DNA of 64,000 bases from Teredinibacter waterburyi (GCF_001922985.1 NZ_MRUH01000164.1:124001-188000), one strand, 5' to 3'. Counted from the first letter of the stretch, positions 27,412-38,486 are shown. Notes: generated from the letters alone by a model not told the origin. Made by a program: numbers and translations.

Positions 27412-28679
27412 AAAAACTCCAAAACATCGACGGCTTTATTATCTATGTAATAATCTGCGTAAGGCTTACCCATAATCAAGCTGTGGTAGTTTACCCCCCA
27501 CAACTTAAGTTGCTGCTCGGTCAGTTCACGCCAACATTTACCACTCGCGGCACCGCGCGCAGTAGCAATCACAATGTTATTACCTGCGGCATATAGCGCA
27601 TTAATTTTTGCCACCATATGCGCCATAGGCTTAGCCTCTTGGTAGGTACAGCACTCGGTACAGAGTGTTCCATCCAAATCGATACAATAGGTTTTTATAG
27701 CTGTATCATTAAAGATAATATCTTTCTGGATACGTAGCATGCGTAAACCATTTTGTAGAACTGTATCGAGGTGAGAAATTGGCTTACCCAATTGTTGCTG
27801 TACTAGGTAGCGCGGCGTATCGGCACCCGCCTCTACGGACAATGTAAAACCACCTCCGAAACGGGCATTTACTTCCGACACTATTATCGGCGTATTCAGG
27901 GAGTTATCAGCTACGCCATCGGGCTTAAAGACTTGTACGGTAATTTGCCCTAAAAGCCCAAGCGTAGTAACTAATCTGGTGGTGTATTCGATAATGTCTC
28001 GATCTAAACATACCCGACCACAAACACTTTCACCCTGCTGAGTAAGTTCACGCAAGCGTGGCACCACACTGCATACAGAACCCTTTTCATCTATAAAAAT
28101 ATCGACACTGTATTCCGGCGCATCGATATAATCTTGTATCAAATAGCTGCCATCAAGATTCTCACGCAACGAACACCAACTGGCCCAATCTTTAATCGCA
28201 AGCGTATTTTTACTTCCTGATGCTTGCTTTGGCTTCACAAACACTGGCAGATGTTTTTTAGTTACATCATCTGGTTGATAGGTTTTGGCGGTGTTAAATC
28301 CATTGTGTTGACACCAGATTGAAAACAGCTCTTTATCCAAACACACATTCAGTGCCGACGATTTAGACACCATCACATGGCAAGCATAGTCGTCTTTTAA
28401 GCATTGTTTTATCGTCGACAGCGCTAAAAGTTCTCCGTCACGACTGGGGATAATGAGCGCAATTTTATGGGTTTTTACAAACGCTTTAATCCAGCTTAAA
28501 TAATCCGCACTATCACTTGATGGAGAAACTTCAAAGCCGTCAAGAAATAGTCTCGACTTAACCAAGACTTGGCTATCAACCCCAAAAATACTGCCGCCAC
28601 CCTCGTTAAATAGCGCTCGGCGGAAATACTTAATAAGATTGATTTTGTTGGCGACGCTAGTAATCAGAATATTCATCAA
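27408..28679 (-). CDS. ATP-grasp protein fused to a HAD-like phosphatase domain
   Basis: A 423-residue two-domain protein. Residues 1 to about 310 are a CarB-type ATP-grasp ligase: pre-ATP-grasp domain (ILITSVANKINLIKYF), the ATP lid around LPVFVKPKQASGSKN, and the metal-binding end VSEVNARFGGGF. Residues from about 323 are a small HAD-like domain with motif I DLDGTLC at 334-340, a motif-II-like TARG near 373 and a late Asp in DNKA. ATP-grasp enzymes form acyl-phosphate intermediates to join a carboxylate to an amine; the HAD half may remove a phosphate. Overlaps both neighbours by 4 nt. Substrate unknown; a modifier of the nonulosonate is plausible. Confidence 0.8.
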   Translation of the reverse strand: MMNILITSVANKINLIKYFRRALFNEGGGSIFGVDSQVLVKSRLFLDGFEVSPSSDSADYLSWIKAFVKTHKIALIIPSRDGELLALSTIKQCLKDDYACHVMVSKSSALNVCLDKELFSIWCQHNGFNTAKTYQPDDVTKKHLPVFVKPKQASGSKNTLAIKDWASWCSLRENLDGSYLIQDYIDAPEYSVDIFIDEKGSVCSVVPRLRELTQQGESVCGRVCLDRDIIEYTTRLVTTLGLLGQITVQVFKPDGVADNSLNTPIIVSEVNARFGGGFTLSVEAGADTPRYLVQQQLGKPISHLDTVLQNGLRMLRIQKDIIFNDTAIKTYCIDLDGTLCTECCTYQEAKPMAHMVAKINALYAAGNNIVIATARGAASGKCWRELTEQQLKLWGVNYHSLIMGKPYADYYIDNKAVDVLEFL

Positions 28680-29674
28680 CCTAGCGCCTCGGCTTTACCC
28701 ATTAGCGCTATTTTTTCTATAAGCTCACGGCTGCGGCTGCCAACAGCCTGTGCGCCGACAACCCCAAGATCGTTACTAAAGCCATATTCATCAGGACGTT
28801 TTTTTATAAATACCTGAAGCTCATCTGATAACGTTTCAAGATTGAACACTATCGGCACACCTAATGTTTCTAGCTGCTTAGCACAGTTAATTTGATTATT
28901 GGCCAACACAAGCCCCAAAGTAGGGATACCACAGTAGGTCATTTCGATAAGTGTTTGCCCTGCTCCGCACACCACGAACCATGCGCTCTCTACGCAGCTA
29001 ATAAAATCCTGTTGTAGGCTATTTAATAAATAGGTTTCGGCGCGGGTCGATAGCTTAGAGTAGTTACCTGTGACAATTATTTTTGTCGTGTCGTCGACGG
29101 CTTGCTCGATTTTGGTGAGCACCGACTTAACCTGCGCAGCGGTTTGAGCGGCTCCCAAGGTTAGTAGAATAGACTTATTCTTCGCGAGATCAGCATTGAC
29201 GTGTAGCGGCCGCAACGCTTTAACGCTAACAGCTTCTTTTAAGTCTCGAATTTCCTCGCGAAATAGTAACGACTCGAGGCCGGTAATAACTTTACTACCG
29301 GGGAAGTTTTTGCTCACTAATTGTTGATTAGCAAAGGCATTAATTACCAGCATATCGGCATCAATACCATAGGTGCTGCTACGAGTGTCAAGATCTTCGA
29401 AAAGTACTACATTCACTTTAGGCACAAGGTTATTGAAAATACTTGGTAATTCTCCGTACCAATCAATAACAATACATCTACAGTCGGGAATCTGTGTTCC
29501 GCGTAATACAACACAGGTATCGGCTAGTCGCTCACGATAACTAGGATCTATATCGCCAACAACACAGACACTAAAGCCACGAGGCAGTAACGCCTCTATA
29601 ACGGCCAAACAGCGCGTAAAATGACCTGCACCCATTTGTGAATTTGCATCTAGCCTAAAGACAAAGTCTAACAT
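28676..29674 (-). CDS. pseG: PseG, UDP-2,4-diacetamido-trideoxy-beta-L-altropyranose hydrolase
   Basis: Removes UDP to give the 2,4-diacetamido-2,4,6-trideoxy sugar used by PseI. The GT-B-like signature FRLDANSQMGAGHFTRCL, with the catalytic His in GAGHxxR, and the nucleotide-binding ending CGAGQTLIEMTYCGIPTLGL are typical. The ATG at 29674 overlaps the pseI stop by 7 nt; an upstream TTG at 29695 lacks a ribosome-binding site. At 332 residues it is normal in length. Confidence 0.9.
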   Translation of the reverse strand: MLDFVFRLDANSQMGAGHFTRCLAVIEALLPRGFSVCVVGDIDPSYRERLADTCVVLRGTQIPDCRCIVIDWYGELPSIFNNLVPKVNVVLFEDLDTRSSTYGIDADMLVINAFANQQLVSKNFPGSKVITGLESLLFREEIRDLKEAVSVKALRPLHVNADLAKNKSILLTLGAAQTAAQVKSVLTKIEQAVDDTTKIIVTGNYSKLSTRAETYLLNSLQQDFISCVESAWFVVCGAGQTLIEMTYCGIPTLGLVLANNQINCAKQLETLGVPIVFNLETLSDELQVFIKKRPDEYGFSNDLGVVGAQAVGSRSRELIEKIALMGKAEALG

Positions 29675-30729
29675 TCGCTTATATCGTCGTGACAAAGGGG
29701 TGTGTTTATTTTCTTGGCATGCTGCAGAGGCTTGCCCAAAACGTGATCGTAAAATTTTGGGTGCATCCCCAGTGCGGGCCTTACGACTTTAATATCTTCT
29801 TTTGTTATTAGCTGGCCTTTTTCCATATCCCGACAAACATAAATAGAACGTCGGTATTTAAGTGAGTCCTGTTCGCCTTGGCTCGGACCATAGTGAACCG
29901 AACCTATCGCCGATTTTATCTGTGACGCTTCTTTTACGAGCTGTGCAAGTTCAGCGGGTGTTGACGAAAACGCCGCATCGACAGCGTTGGAGTCTCGGTC
30001 CAATACAAAATGTCGCTCGATTATTTCGGCCCCCATCGCTGCGGCTACAATCGCCACACCAATACCAAGACTGTGGTCAGACAAACCAATCGGAAGTCCA
30101 AAGCGAATTTTCATATCGGCAATTGTTGCTAGGTTTGCATCTGCAACCGACGCGGGGTATGCACTGGTACATTTTAATAGGGCGATATCTGTGCAGCCGT
30201 TCTCACGCAAATGTGCGACTGCTTCCTCAATCTCTTCACTGCTCGACATGCCGGTCGACATAATCACCGGCTTACCGGTTGCAGCAACTTTTTTGAGTAG
30301 TGGAAAGTGATTAATCTCGAAAGAGGCGATCTTGTAACATGGGACCTGCAACGATTCGAGGAAATCCACACTGGTTTCATCGAAGGGCGAGCTAAACGCA
30401 ATTAAGCCTTGGTCTTTCGCTAACTGAAAAAGTTCAGCATGCCATTGCCAGGGCGTGTGGGCTTTTTGGTACAAGCTATGTAAGTTTTCACCCTGCCATA
30501 AACTACTCGCTTCATTTATTTGAAATTCTGGGTTTGTACTGTTAAGTGTTATGGTATCGGCGGTATAGGTTTGCAATTTAATCGCGTCGGCTCCGGCTGC
30601 GGCTGCAGCCATAATCATGGCTTTAGCCGTATCCAAATTTTGCGCATGATTGCCGGATAATTCTGCAATTACAAACGGCGCCGCGGCCGCCGATATTTCT
30701 CTACCGGCGATAGAAAAAGTCTTATTCAC
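29668..30729 (-). CDS. pseI: PseI, pseudaminic acid synthase
   Basis: Condenses the PseG product with phosphoenolpyruvate to make pseudaminic acid. The NeuB/PseI TIM barrel is clear (FVIAELSGNHAQNLDTAK, GADAIKLQTYTADTIT, AHTPWQWHAELF, FSSPFDETSVDFLE, STGMSSSEEI, LLKCTSAYPA) and is followed by a SAF (antifreeze-like) domain from about residue 290. The AHTPW-W and SSPFD blocks favour PseI over sialic or legionaminic synthases. 353 residues; overlaps pseF by 8 nt and pseG by 7 nt. Confidence 0.94.
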   Translation of the reverse strand: MNKTFSIAGREISAAAAPFVIAELSGNHAQNLDTAKAMIMAAAAAGADAIKLQTYTADTITLNSTNPEFQINEASSLWQGENLHSLYQKAHTPWQWHAELFQLAKDQGLIAFSSPFDETSVDFLESLQVPCYKIASFEINHFPLLKKVAATGKPVIMSTGMSSSEEIEEAVAHLRENGCTDIALLKCTSAYPASVADANLATIADMKIRFGLPIGLSDHSLGIGVAIVAAAMGAEIIERHFVLDRDSNAVDAAFSSTPAELAQLVKEASQIKSAIGSVHYGPSQGEQDSLKYRRSIYVCRDMEKGQLITKEDIKVVRPALGMHPKFYDHVLGKPLQHAKKINTPLCHDDISEC

Positions 30730-31474
30730 CTTGCGAGGCCTCGCGATTTATTAGGAATGAATGAGCTTCTGCTGTAGCAAGTGCCCGCTGTTCTAATACT
30801 TGGTACATTAGCTCAGTATTAAGCCAATCCTCTTCGGTATCAATGTCTTGCACACGAAACCGTGGAATTACCACTACCCGATTTTTACCGGAATTTTCGT
30901 CGCGATGCTGCTGTAACGCCATTGCTCGACCCTGCCAAAAAAATTGACCGGCGTCATGATAGGAATCTTCCAAATCTTGGGAGCGAACTAGTTGATTTTC
31001 GGGCGAGATCATCTCAAAGCAATCGTCCGTATTCACTCGTAACGCGCGCTGAATGGGAAATGGAAAGCTGGTTACCGCCAATACCCAGCGGGTGCCCGGT
31101 TGGTTAAATACATTGTAGCCACGAACAATGTCGTTCGCCGCGATAAGCGGAGCCGTCGCATAAATACAACACACACTTTCAACCGGCAATAGTGCAGTAT
31201 CACACCACTCCACCGCATGTTTGATTACATCGGCAATAACACAGTAATCATCGGCAAGTTCTGCGGGGCGAATAAACGGCACATCTGCGCCACAATTTTT
31301 CGCTATCGCAGCTATTTCATCGTCGTCGGTAGAAACAATAACTTTATCGAACAAACCACAATCCCGTGCCGCCGCAATGGAATAGGCCAACATAGGCTTG
31401 CCACAAAATAATTTTATATTTTTTCGTGGAATGCGCTTGCTGCCGCCACGCGCAGGAATGACAGCAATTCTCAT
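30722..31474 (-). CDS. pseF: PseF, pseudaminic acid cytidylyltransferase
   Basis: Activates pseudaminic acid with CTP. The CMP-sugar synthetase motif is at the N-terminus (IPARGGSKRIPRKNIK), followed by STDDDEIA and a central YATAPLI segment; GQFFWQGRA near 180 is typical of PseF. 250 residues. Overlaps pseC by 4 nt and pseI by 8 nt, so the operon is tightly coupled. Confidence 0.93.
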   Translation of the reverse strand: MRIAVIPARGGSKRIPRKNIKLFCGKPMLAYSIAAARDCGLFDKVIVSTDDDEIAAIAKNCGADVPFIRPAELADDYCVIADVIKHAVEWCDTALLPVESVCCIYATAPLIAANDIVRGYNVFNQPGTRWVLAVTSFPFPIQRALRVNTDDCFEMISPENQLVRSQDLEDSYHDAGQFFWQGRAMALQQHRDENSGKNRVVVIPRFRVQDIDTEEDWLNTELMYQVLEQRALATAEAHSFLINREASQGE

Positions 31475-32619
31475 TGCAACACCTCGCGCAAACTAGCGAC
31501 GATATAATCCTGCTGCTCAAAAGTAAGCTCGGTGAAAAGTGGCAGTGTTAACGCGTTTTTATAATAGTTTTCCGCGACGGGGAAGTCGCCAGGGCGAAAA
31601 CCTCGCTGGCGATAGAACGGCTGCAAATGAATAGGTATGTAATGCACATTGACACCAACCTGCCGTGCAATCATATGGTCGTACACCGCACGTCGGTTTA
31701 TATCGCTGGGCAATTCGATTACAAACAAATGCCACGCTATGGTGTTATCAGCTTGAGCTGGCACTAGCTTAACCTTCGTATCGGCCAACAAAGAACGGTA
31801 TCGCTCCACAAGCTGTTCACGCTTTTTAATAAAGCTCGGTAAACGTTTTAACTGCTCTGAACCAATAGCGGCGTGCAAATCGGTCATTCGATAATTAAAG
31901 CCAAGACTATTTTGCTCGTAGTACCAGGGGCCATGAGCATCACTTACATAATTTTCGGGGTTTTTGCTAACGCCATGTTCACGTAAAAGGCGAAGCTTAT
32001 TCATGAGTGTATCGCTGTTACAACTCACTGCGCCGCCCTCACCTGTGGTCAGGGTTTTAACAGGGTGAAAGCTAAATACCGTGGCATCGCTATAGCGGCA
32101 ATCGCCAACCGATGATTCGTCAAACCGGCTACCAATTGCGTGGGCGGCATCCTCTATAATATGAAAGCCATACTCATCGGCCAATACCGCAAGTACTTTC
32201 ATATCGCAAACAACGCCCGCAAAATGCACTACCACTAAAATTTTTGGCAATTTTTTTTCACGCTTCGCTTTGCGTAATTTTTGCTCTAATGCATTAACAC
32301 TTAAGTTACGAGTGTGGGGGTCGATATCAACGAAGTCGACATCTGCACCACAATAAATACCACAATTTGCCGAGGCGACAAAGCTGATCGGCGTGGTCCA
32401 AAGCCTATCCCCCTCTCCTAGCCCCAAGGCTAAACATGCAACATGTAAGGCTGCAGTACCACTGCTAACAGCAACAACGTGTTTGGCAGCACAGTAACTC
32501 GCTAATTGCTGTTCGAACTCAGGAACCCGCTTGCCCTGAGTTAACCAACCGGAGGACATTACCTCGGTTAGCGCTGCCATCTCTTCTTCTGCCGTAAATT
32601 GGCGCCCGTAGGGAATCAC
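31471..32619 (-). CDS. pseC: PseC, PLP-dependent UDP-4-amino-sugar transaminase
   Basis: Converts the PseB 4-keto product to UDP-4-amino-4,6-dideoxy-N-acetyl-beta-L-altrosamine. DegT/DnrJ-type aminotransferase: the substrate/PLP region VSSGTAALHVA, the EDAAHAIGS block with the Asp that contacts the pyridine ring, and Schiff-base Lys at about residue 188 in FHPVKTLTTGEGG. The FxFHPVK(T/H)(L/I)TTGEGG form is characteristic of PseC. 382 residues; 3 nt after pseB. Confidence 0.95.
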   Translation of the reverse strand: MIPYGRQFTAEEEMAALTEVMSSGWLTQGKRVPEFEQQLASYCAAKHVVAVSSGTAALHVACLALGLGEGDRLWTTPISFVASANCGIYCGADVDFVDIDPHTRNLSVNALEQKLRKAKREKKLPKILVVVHFAGVVCDMKVLAVLADEYGFHIIEDAAHAIGSRFDESSVGDCRYSDATVFSFHPVKTLTTGEGGAVSCNSDTLMNKLRLLREHGVSKNPENYVSDAHGPWYYEQNSLGFNYRMTDLHAAIGSEQLKRLPSFIKKREQLVERYRSLLADTKVKLVPAQADNTIAWHLFVIELPSDINRRAVYDHMIARQVGVNVHYIPIHLQPFYRQRGFRPGDFPVAENYYKNALTLPLFTELTFEQQDYIVASLREVLQ

Positions 32620-32622
32620 CGG

Positions 32623-33660
<1,038 letters not shown>

Positions 33661-33763
33661 TTATTGTCACTGATGGAATATAGCAGATAATATGCCAATT
33701 GCTAGATCACTCAATAGGCGAGAAATGGTCTAGTTGAACGGCGGACTAAAAGGGATTTGCGGG

Positions 33764-33803
33764 CGTCAGCCTAACCGCGACTCGCGCGGCGCTTAGGCTG
33801 ACG
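33764..33803. terminator. Long hairpin downstream of fliD
   Basis: Perfect 11-bp stem CGTCAGCCTAA/TTAGGCTGACG with an inner CCGCG/CGCGG stem. It lies 19 nt past the fliD stop on the minus strand; the following sequence (CCCGCAAATCCCTTTT) is only moderately U-rich. It insulates the fliD transcript from pseB. Confidence 0.7.
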
Positions 33804-33822
33804 GTTTAATGGGGTTAGATCA

Positions 33823-35907
33823 CTATTTGTTTGATGAGGTGAAAGGTAAAGATTCAATCAAATTGTCTAAAAAAGAACCAGAGCTATTGAGACCACTAAT
33901 TATGCGTTCCATAGCAATAAACTGGTTCATCAAACGGTCTTGATAAGCGGTCATACGACGATCTAAATTTTTCTCATCGTCATCGGCTTTATCTATCGTT
34001 TTATTGAGATTGTCTTCGCGAATATCAATCAAGCCGTTATTAAGTAAAAATTCGTCCAATACCGATGCCAGCTCACCGGCAAACCCACGGGAAAAGTTGA
34101 CGGTACCAGAGGTGGCATTTTCACCAATAATCATCGCTAAACCGGCACCCGGTTCACCTAATGCTGGTAATAGCACATTTGCGGAACCAAACCCTGCCAC
34201 GCCATTCACGGTACCCACAACTTTGACACCCGGCGTGCCAGTAGCTTCGGCTAGACCCAAATCATCTGCGATTGCGTTACTTGGGCTCTTAATCGATACA
34301 TTAGAGTTTGTTCCGTAGCTATTTGAGATAAGATCAAAACGGTTGTTGTCGGAGTCGTAGCTAACGGTGACGTCTGCACTGGCCGCACTTAACGTTTCGT
34401 CGGCATTAATAAGTGTTTGAAGTGCTGCAGCGAGATCAGACTGACTGGCATAAGTCGCGCCTGGCAGGGTAAGCTCAGCGGAAGTTTTGCCATCGACCTC
34501 AACTGTAAACGTGTAGACCTTGGCGCTGCTATCAAAATCGGGGAAGACAACACCCGCGTCAATAGCACCGCCTTGATACGCACCGCGCGAGGGTGGCGTG
34601 GTAATCACCACATCATACTCACCAGCAATGGTGCCATCGTTGTAACTGTTAATACTAATATCGCTGCTGCTACCTGAGGTTTGTGGCGCAAACAGTTTTT
34701 GCACATCGGAAAAGTTGTCGGCAAAAGCGTCGCTAAAACTATCTTCGTCGATACTCAACTTACCACTTAGCTCAGTGCGAATACCGATGCCGGCTAGAGA
34801 GGTAAAATTAGAATCGGCCAAGCCCGGAACCGCACCACTAATCAGTGAACGAATACGCGATACCACCGACTTTGCTAATGCATCGTTGGCGAGTGAGCCT
34901 GTGACGGTTGTCTTCTTGCCGTCCTCATCTTCTTGTTCGTAGCGCCCTACTGCAGGTTTAATCGCATCTAAAAAGAGGTTAAACGCCTCCACAAATGCGC
35001 GAATATTGTCTTCTGCAAAGGCTTTGTCGTCACTCACGGTAATGGTAACAATTTCACCTGGCGACGCTTTTAAAACATCAAACTTCAAACCCTGAACAAT
35101 ATCGTCAATGTTGTTACTTTCGCGTGTTACCGCTAAACCATTGATGGTAAGTTCCGCATCTTGCCCACCTTGGTTTTGCACCAATTGCGAAGCACCGGGC
35201 TCATCTAGATTAAAGGCGAAACGTGATAACCCACTGGCGTCTGCATTTGTTGGCGAACCACCGGCTTCGGCGACGCGCACTTCAAGTTCGTTATTCGCGC
35301 CAGACGCAGCGTTCAATTGCAGGCGAAAGCCACCGCCGTCATTAACGATTACGGCTTGCACGCCAAAGTCGGCTTTATTAATTGCATCGCGTAAACCCTC
35401 AAGAGAGTTATTGGTGCTATCAATGGTAATTTCTACGGAGTCTTCTTCTAGGTCTTGAGCAAATGCGGTAATCACACCATCGACATCAGCCGTGACATTA
35501 CCAAAACTAAAGGTCAGAGTACCTTCGCCGACGGCGTCGTCTTTATTGGTAAAAACAGCGGATGTTAATGACTGGGATTGCGCGATGGCATTCACTTCGA
35601 AATTATAGCTACCGGCCTGGACATCGGTATCGAGTTCAACCGGCACTAAGGCGGTACTATCGGTATAGGAGGCTGTTTTACTAAACATGCCTTCTGGGTC
35701 GGTAAGAACTTTGGCAGCATCTTGCAAGGTTGCCATTGCATTGCTGAGCAAACCAAAGTCAGAAATTTGCGCTTCGGCTTTTTCTCGAGTCGAGTCAATT
35801 CGCCCCTGTGGACCAGAGCGCTCGATTGCGGTCAGCTGGGTCACCAAATTTTTGGTGTCAATGCCGGAACCCGCACCGAGGGACTGAATAATATTGTTGT
35901 CAATCAT
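33823..35907 (-). CDS. fliD: Flagellar filament cap protein FliD
   Basis: Hook-associated protein 2, which caps the filament and helps flagellin fold at the tip. FliD_N is at the start (SLGAGSGIDTKNLVTQLTAIE) and FliD_C at the end (LNKTIDKADDDEKNLDRRMTAYQ, then LMNQFIAMERIISGLN). The 694 residues exceed the roughly 470 of enteric FliD because of an enlarged surface-exposed middle. GGAG lies upstream of the ATG. A 5' hairpin at 35924-35953 precedes it. Confidence 0.95.
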   Translation of the reverse strand: MIDNNIIQSLGAGSGIDTKNLVTQLTAIERSGPQGRIDSTREKAEAQISDFGLLSNAMATLQDAAKVLTDPEGMFSKTASYTDSTALVPVELDTDVQAGSYNFEVNAIAQSQSLTSAVFTNKDDAVGEGTLTFSFGNVTADVDGVITAFAQDLEEDSVEITIDSTNNSLEGLRDAINKADFGVQAVIVNDGGGFRLQLNAASGANNELEVRVAEAGGSPTNADASGLSRFAFNLDEPGASQLVQNQGGQDAELTINGLAVTRESNNIDDIVQGLKFDVLKASPGEIVTITVSDDKAFAEDNIRAFVEAFNLFLDAIKPAVGRYEQEDEDGKKTTVTGSLANDALAKSVVSRIRSLISGAVPGLADSNFTSLAGIGIRTELSGKLSIDEDSFSDAFADNFSDVQKLFAPQTSGSSSDISINSYNDGTIAGEYDVVITTPPSRGAYQGGAIDAGVVFPDFDSSAKVYTFTVEVDGKTSAELTLPGATYASQSDLAAALQTLINADETLSAASADVTVSYDSDNNRFDLISNSYGTNSNVSIKSPSNAIADDLGLAEATGTPGVKVVGTVNGVAGFGSANVLLPALGEPGAGLAMIIGENATSGTVNFSRGFAGELASVLDEFLLNNGLIDIREDNLNKTIDKADDDEKNLDRRMTAYQDRLMNQFIAMERIISGLNSSGSFLDNLIESLPFTSSNK

Positions 35908-35923
35908 AACGCTACTCCAGTGA

Positions 35924-35953
35924 TGTTACTGGAACATACTGCGTTCCAGAACA
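35924..35953 (-). promoter_or_regulatory. Inverted repeat in the fliD leader
   Basis: TGTT-A-CTGGAAC / 7-nt loop / GTTCCAG-AACA: 11 pairs with one bulged A, ending 16 nt before the fliD ATG. It could be a leader hairpin or an operator; nothing shows which. Confidence 0.45.
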
Positions 35954-36089
35954 TTCATACCTCAGCCAAATTAACAACTGAGACTACCCGCCAAAATTAC
36001 CGATTTTCGATTACTAGGTTTACTAGCCTACTGAGCTCGGATTTCACCGTTCTATTCCATCAAAGAATAGGCTGTATCAAAACGACATC

Positions 36090-36115
36090 AGGCGCGCCGA
36101 AAAATCGGAGCGCCT
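36090..36115. terminator. Hairpin terminator between flaG and fliD
   Basis: AGGCGC/GCGCCT outer stem with a CCGA/TCGG inner stem. The plus strand is followed by TTTATT; the minus strand, the relevant one, by GATGTCGTTTTGA. It may be an attenuator between flaG and fliD. Confidence 0.55.
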
Positions 36116-36151
36116 TTATTAAGGTTAGTATAGTTCAACTGTCTAGCTACA

Positions 36152-36535
36152 TTAGCCTTGAGCGTTTACCAACCGCAGCTCTCCACCTTCATTCAGTTTG
36201 CGTGCCAATTCTAAAAATGCCTCTTCTGGAATTTGTCGAATCAGCTCGCCGGACCCTCCGTCCACCACCTTCACTACGGTTTGATTTAGCTCTTCATCCA
36301 CCGAAAACTGCAGGTTACGCTGCACGGACTGCACATATTTACTAATCGATGCAACCGCGTCATCTAACTTAGCCTCTGCCTTTTCTGGCTCTTGTGGAGC
36401 CTCTTTTGGCGCGACCTTGTTAACCTCTTCCGGCAAATTGTTGCCGTTCGACCGCTGAGCTTCTACAGCCCCCTTTGATGAAGCAGGTACGGCTACTGGC
36501 TGACTTGCCGCTACTGTAGTTCGTACTTCAATCAT
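36152..36535 (-). CDS. flaG: FlaG-family flagellar protein
   Basis: A 127-residue protein with a disordered Pro/Glu/Lys-rich first half and the FlaG domain at the end: NLQFSVDEELNQTVVKVVD followed by GELIRQIPEEAFLELARKL. FlaG affects filament length in Pseudomonas and Vibrio. It lies between flagellin and fliD, the normal place. Confidence 0.93.
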   Translation of the reverse strand: MIEVRTTVAASQPVAVPASSKGAVEAQRSNGNNLPEEVNKVAPKEAPQEPEKAEAKLDDAVASISKYVQSVQRNLQFSVDEELNQTVVKVVDGGSGELIRQIPEEAFLELARKLNEGGELRLVNAQG

Positions 36536-36552
36536 GGGTTATTCCTCATTTT

Positions 36553-36586
36553 ACATCCCGCCTAGCGCTGAGCTGCGACGGGATGT
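36553..36586 (-). terminator. Hairpin between flagellin 1 and flaG
   Basis: 8-bp stem ACATCCCG/CGGGATGT with an 18-nt loop, 37 nt past the flagellin stop and just before flaG. With no U-tract it could serve as a partial terminator or as a 3' mRNA-protecting hairpin for the abundant flagellin message. Confidence 0.5.
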
Positions 36587-36622
36587 CCCTACAATTAATT
36601 TAAAGTTAGGTTAACTCTAAAA

Positions 36623-38383
36623 CTATTGTAGAAGTGATAGAACCTGCTGTGGACGTGCATTAGCCTGAGCCAACATCGCCTGAGACGCCTGCTGGAGAAC
36701 CTGTGCACGACTCAACTGGGCCGTTTCTGAAGCGAAGTCTGCATCCACAACTCGTGAACGTGCAGCCGAAGTGTTTTCCGAAATGTTGGACAAGTTAGAA
36801 ACGGTAAAGTCTAAGCGGTTATTAATCGCACCCATGTCGGCTCGGGTGGTGTTGATCTGCTCTAGCGCCGAATCGATAATATCGATGGACTTCTGTGCGC
36901 CAGCTGCAGTGGAGATATCAACACTGGCAATAGAGCCAGCACCGGAAGCCGCATTGCGCTCTACAAAGCCAATACCGGCTTCAAAGTTAGCTGCGCTCAG
37001 ATCATTACCGCGCTCGATAGAGAACTGAGTACCATCGGCAGACTTAAGTGCGATCGAGTCTGTTGCTGTACCAGCAAAGGCAACAACACCTGTTTGATCC
37101 GATACCTTGTTGATCGCAACAATTGCTGCAGCGGCTTGCAAGGATGTAGAGCCACCGGTAATAGCGCCAACTTCTACGCCATTAATGATAACGTCGCCTT
37201 CATTTAAACCAGCAGTACCAGTGAGAGCAACACTTTGCAAGTTGCCGTTATCATCAGTAGCGTTCAAACCTAAATCGGCAAGTTCGCCAGCGGTAGTATT
37301 GGTAATTTCAAGCTTAATACCAGCTTTTTCAGATGAGGTATCCGTTAATACTACGCTGAAGTTAGTACGTGTATCAGCAAAACCTGTCGCCTTATCGGCT
37401 GGTGTAGTGGTGTTATCCGCTACGGTAATACTGCTGGCGCCGGCCTGAGATAGAACCAGTTTACCGTCATCACTTAAACCTGCAGTAACGGTGGTGTCTG
37501 AGTTAATTTTAGCAATCAACTCATCCATGCTATTGGTATCAGAAATTACAAATGACTGATCATTCGAATCGCCGTCTTCAACGGTAATTGTGAAGGTATC
37601 AGTACCTGCAACCAATACACCGGTACCTACCGAGGTTGCTTCCATGGAAACTAGGGTAGAAATCTCTACACCCTTACCGTCCAAGTCTGCGTTTAATACG
37701 CCAAGAATTTCATTTACGGTGTTAGTCGTAGCGGCCGTAGAGTCGATTGCTGACATAGATACATCATTAATCTGCACGTCGCCGGCTGCAGTGAATACGG
37801 TGGTAAATTGACCTAAAGCTGCAGTTTCATTCGCACCTTCAGCTGCACCACCAACGATATCGCCAGCTGCTCCACCAAGTGATGATGAATTAAACCCGCC
37901 AATACCGAAATCGATTGTTTGGTTTGCTTCTGAGCCCACCTGCAAAGCAACATTACCCAGCGAGCCATCTAGAATTTTTTGGCCGTTGAATGAAGTTGTT
38001 TCTGCAATACGATCGATTTCAGATTTTAACTGCTGTACTTCTGCGTTTAGGGTCGCGCGGTCAGTATCCGAGTAAATACCGTTCGAAGACTGAATAGACA
38101 GTTCGCGCATACGCTGCAAAATGTTAGTTGTTTCGTCCAAAGCGCCTTCAGCGGTTTGAATCAAAGAAATACCGTCGTTCGCATTTCGAACCGCTTGGTC
38201 CAAACCACGAATGGTAGATGTCTGACGATTAGAGATAGCGAGACCGGCAGCGTCATCCGCTGCTGAGTTAATTCGCTTACCAGACGCAAGACGCTCACTC
38301 GCCTTATCAAGATCGGCACCGGTTTGTAGCAACTGACGCTGAGCGTTTAACGATGCAATATTACTGTTAACTACTAAAGGCAT
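36623..38383 (-). CDS. fliC: Flagellin 1
   Basis: A 586-residue filament subunit. Conserved N-terminal D0/D1 ([37 protein letters not shown]) and C-terminal D1/D0 ([23 protein letters not shown] in part; [21 protein letters not shown]) flank a Thr/Ser/Asp-rich central domain, roughly residues 180-480, that is exposed and a likely target of Maf-dependent O-glycosylation. A near-consensus sigma-28 promoter lies upstream. A paralogue is encoded about 530 nt away. Confidence 0.96.
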   Translation of the reverse strand: MPLVVNSNIASLNAQRQLLQTGADLDKASERLASGKRINSAADDAAGLAISNRQTSTIRGLDQAVRNANDGISLIQTAEGALDETTNILQRMRELSIQSSNGIYSDTDRATLNAEVQQLKSEIDRIAETTSFNGQKILDGSLGNVALQVGSEANQTIDFGIGGFNSSSLGGAAGDIVGGAAEGANETAALGQFTTVFTAAGDVQINDVSMSAIDSTAATTNTVNEILGVLNADLDGKGVEISTLVSMEATSVGTGVLVAGTDTFTITVEDGDSNDQSFVISDTNSMDELIAKINSDTTVTAGLSDDGKLVLSQAGASSITVADNTTTPADKATGFADTRTNFSVVLTDTSSEKAGIKLEITNTTAGELADLGLNATDDNGNLQSVALTGTAGLNEGDVIINGVEVGAITGGSTSLQAAAAIVAINKVSDQTGVVAFAGTATDSIALKSADGTQFSIERGNDLSAANFEAGIGFVERNAASGAGSIASVDISTAAGAQKSIDIIDSALEQINTTRADMGAINNRLDFTVSNLSNISENTSAARSRVVDADFASETAQLSRAQVLQQASQAMLAQANARPQQVLSLLQ

Positions 38384-38486
38384 GATAAGCCTCCCATTGA
38401 TATGTTTTCAAAATGCCAGTTATAAAGAGTACCCGGCCATTAGTATTAAGATCGCCAAAATTGTCTGTTAGCGCTCCATACCAATG

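Noticed and set aside
35722-36345. A 207-codon plus-strand ORF opposite fliD and flaG
   Set aside because: It runs antisense through the fliD start, the intergenic region and the flaG end, with no ribosome-binding site or recognisable protein features.
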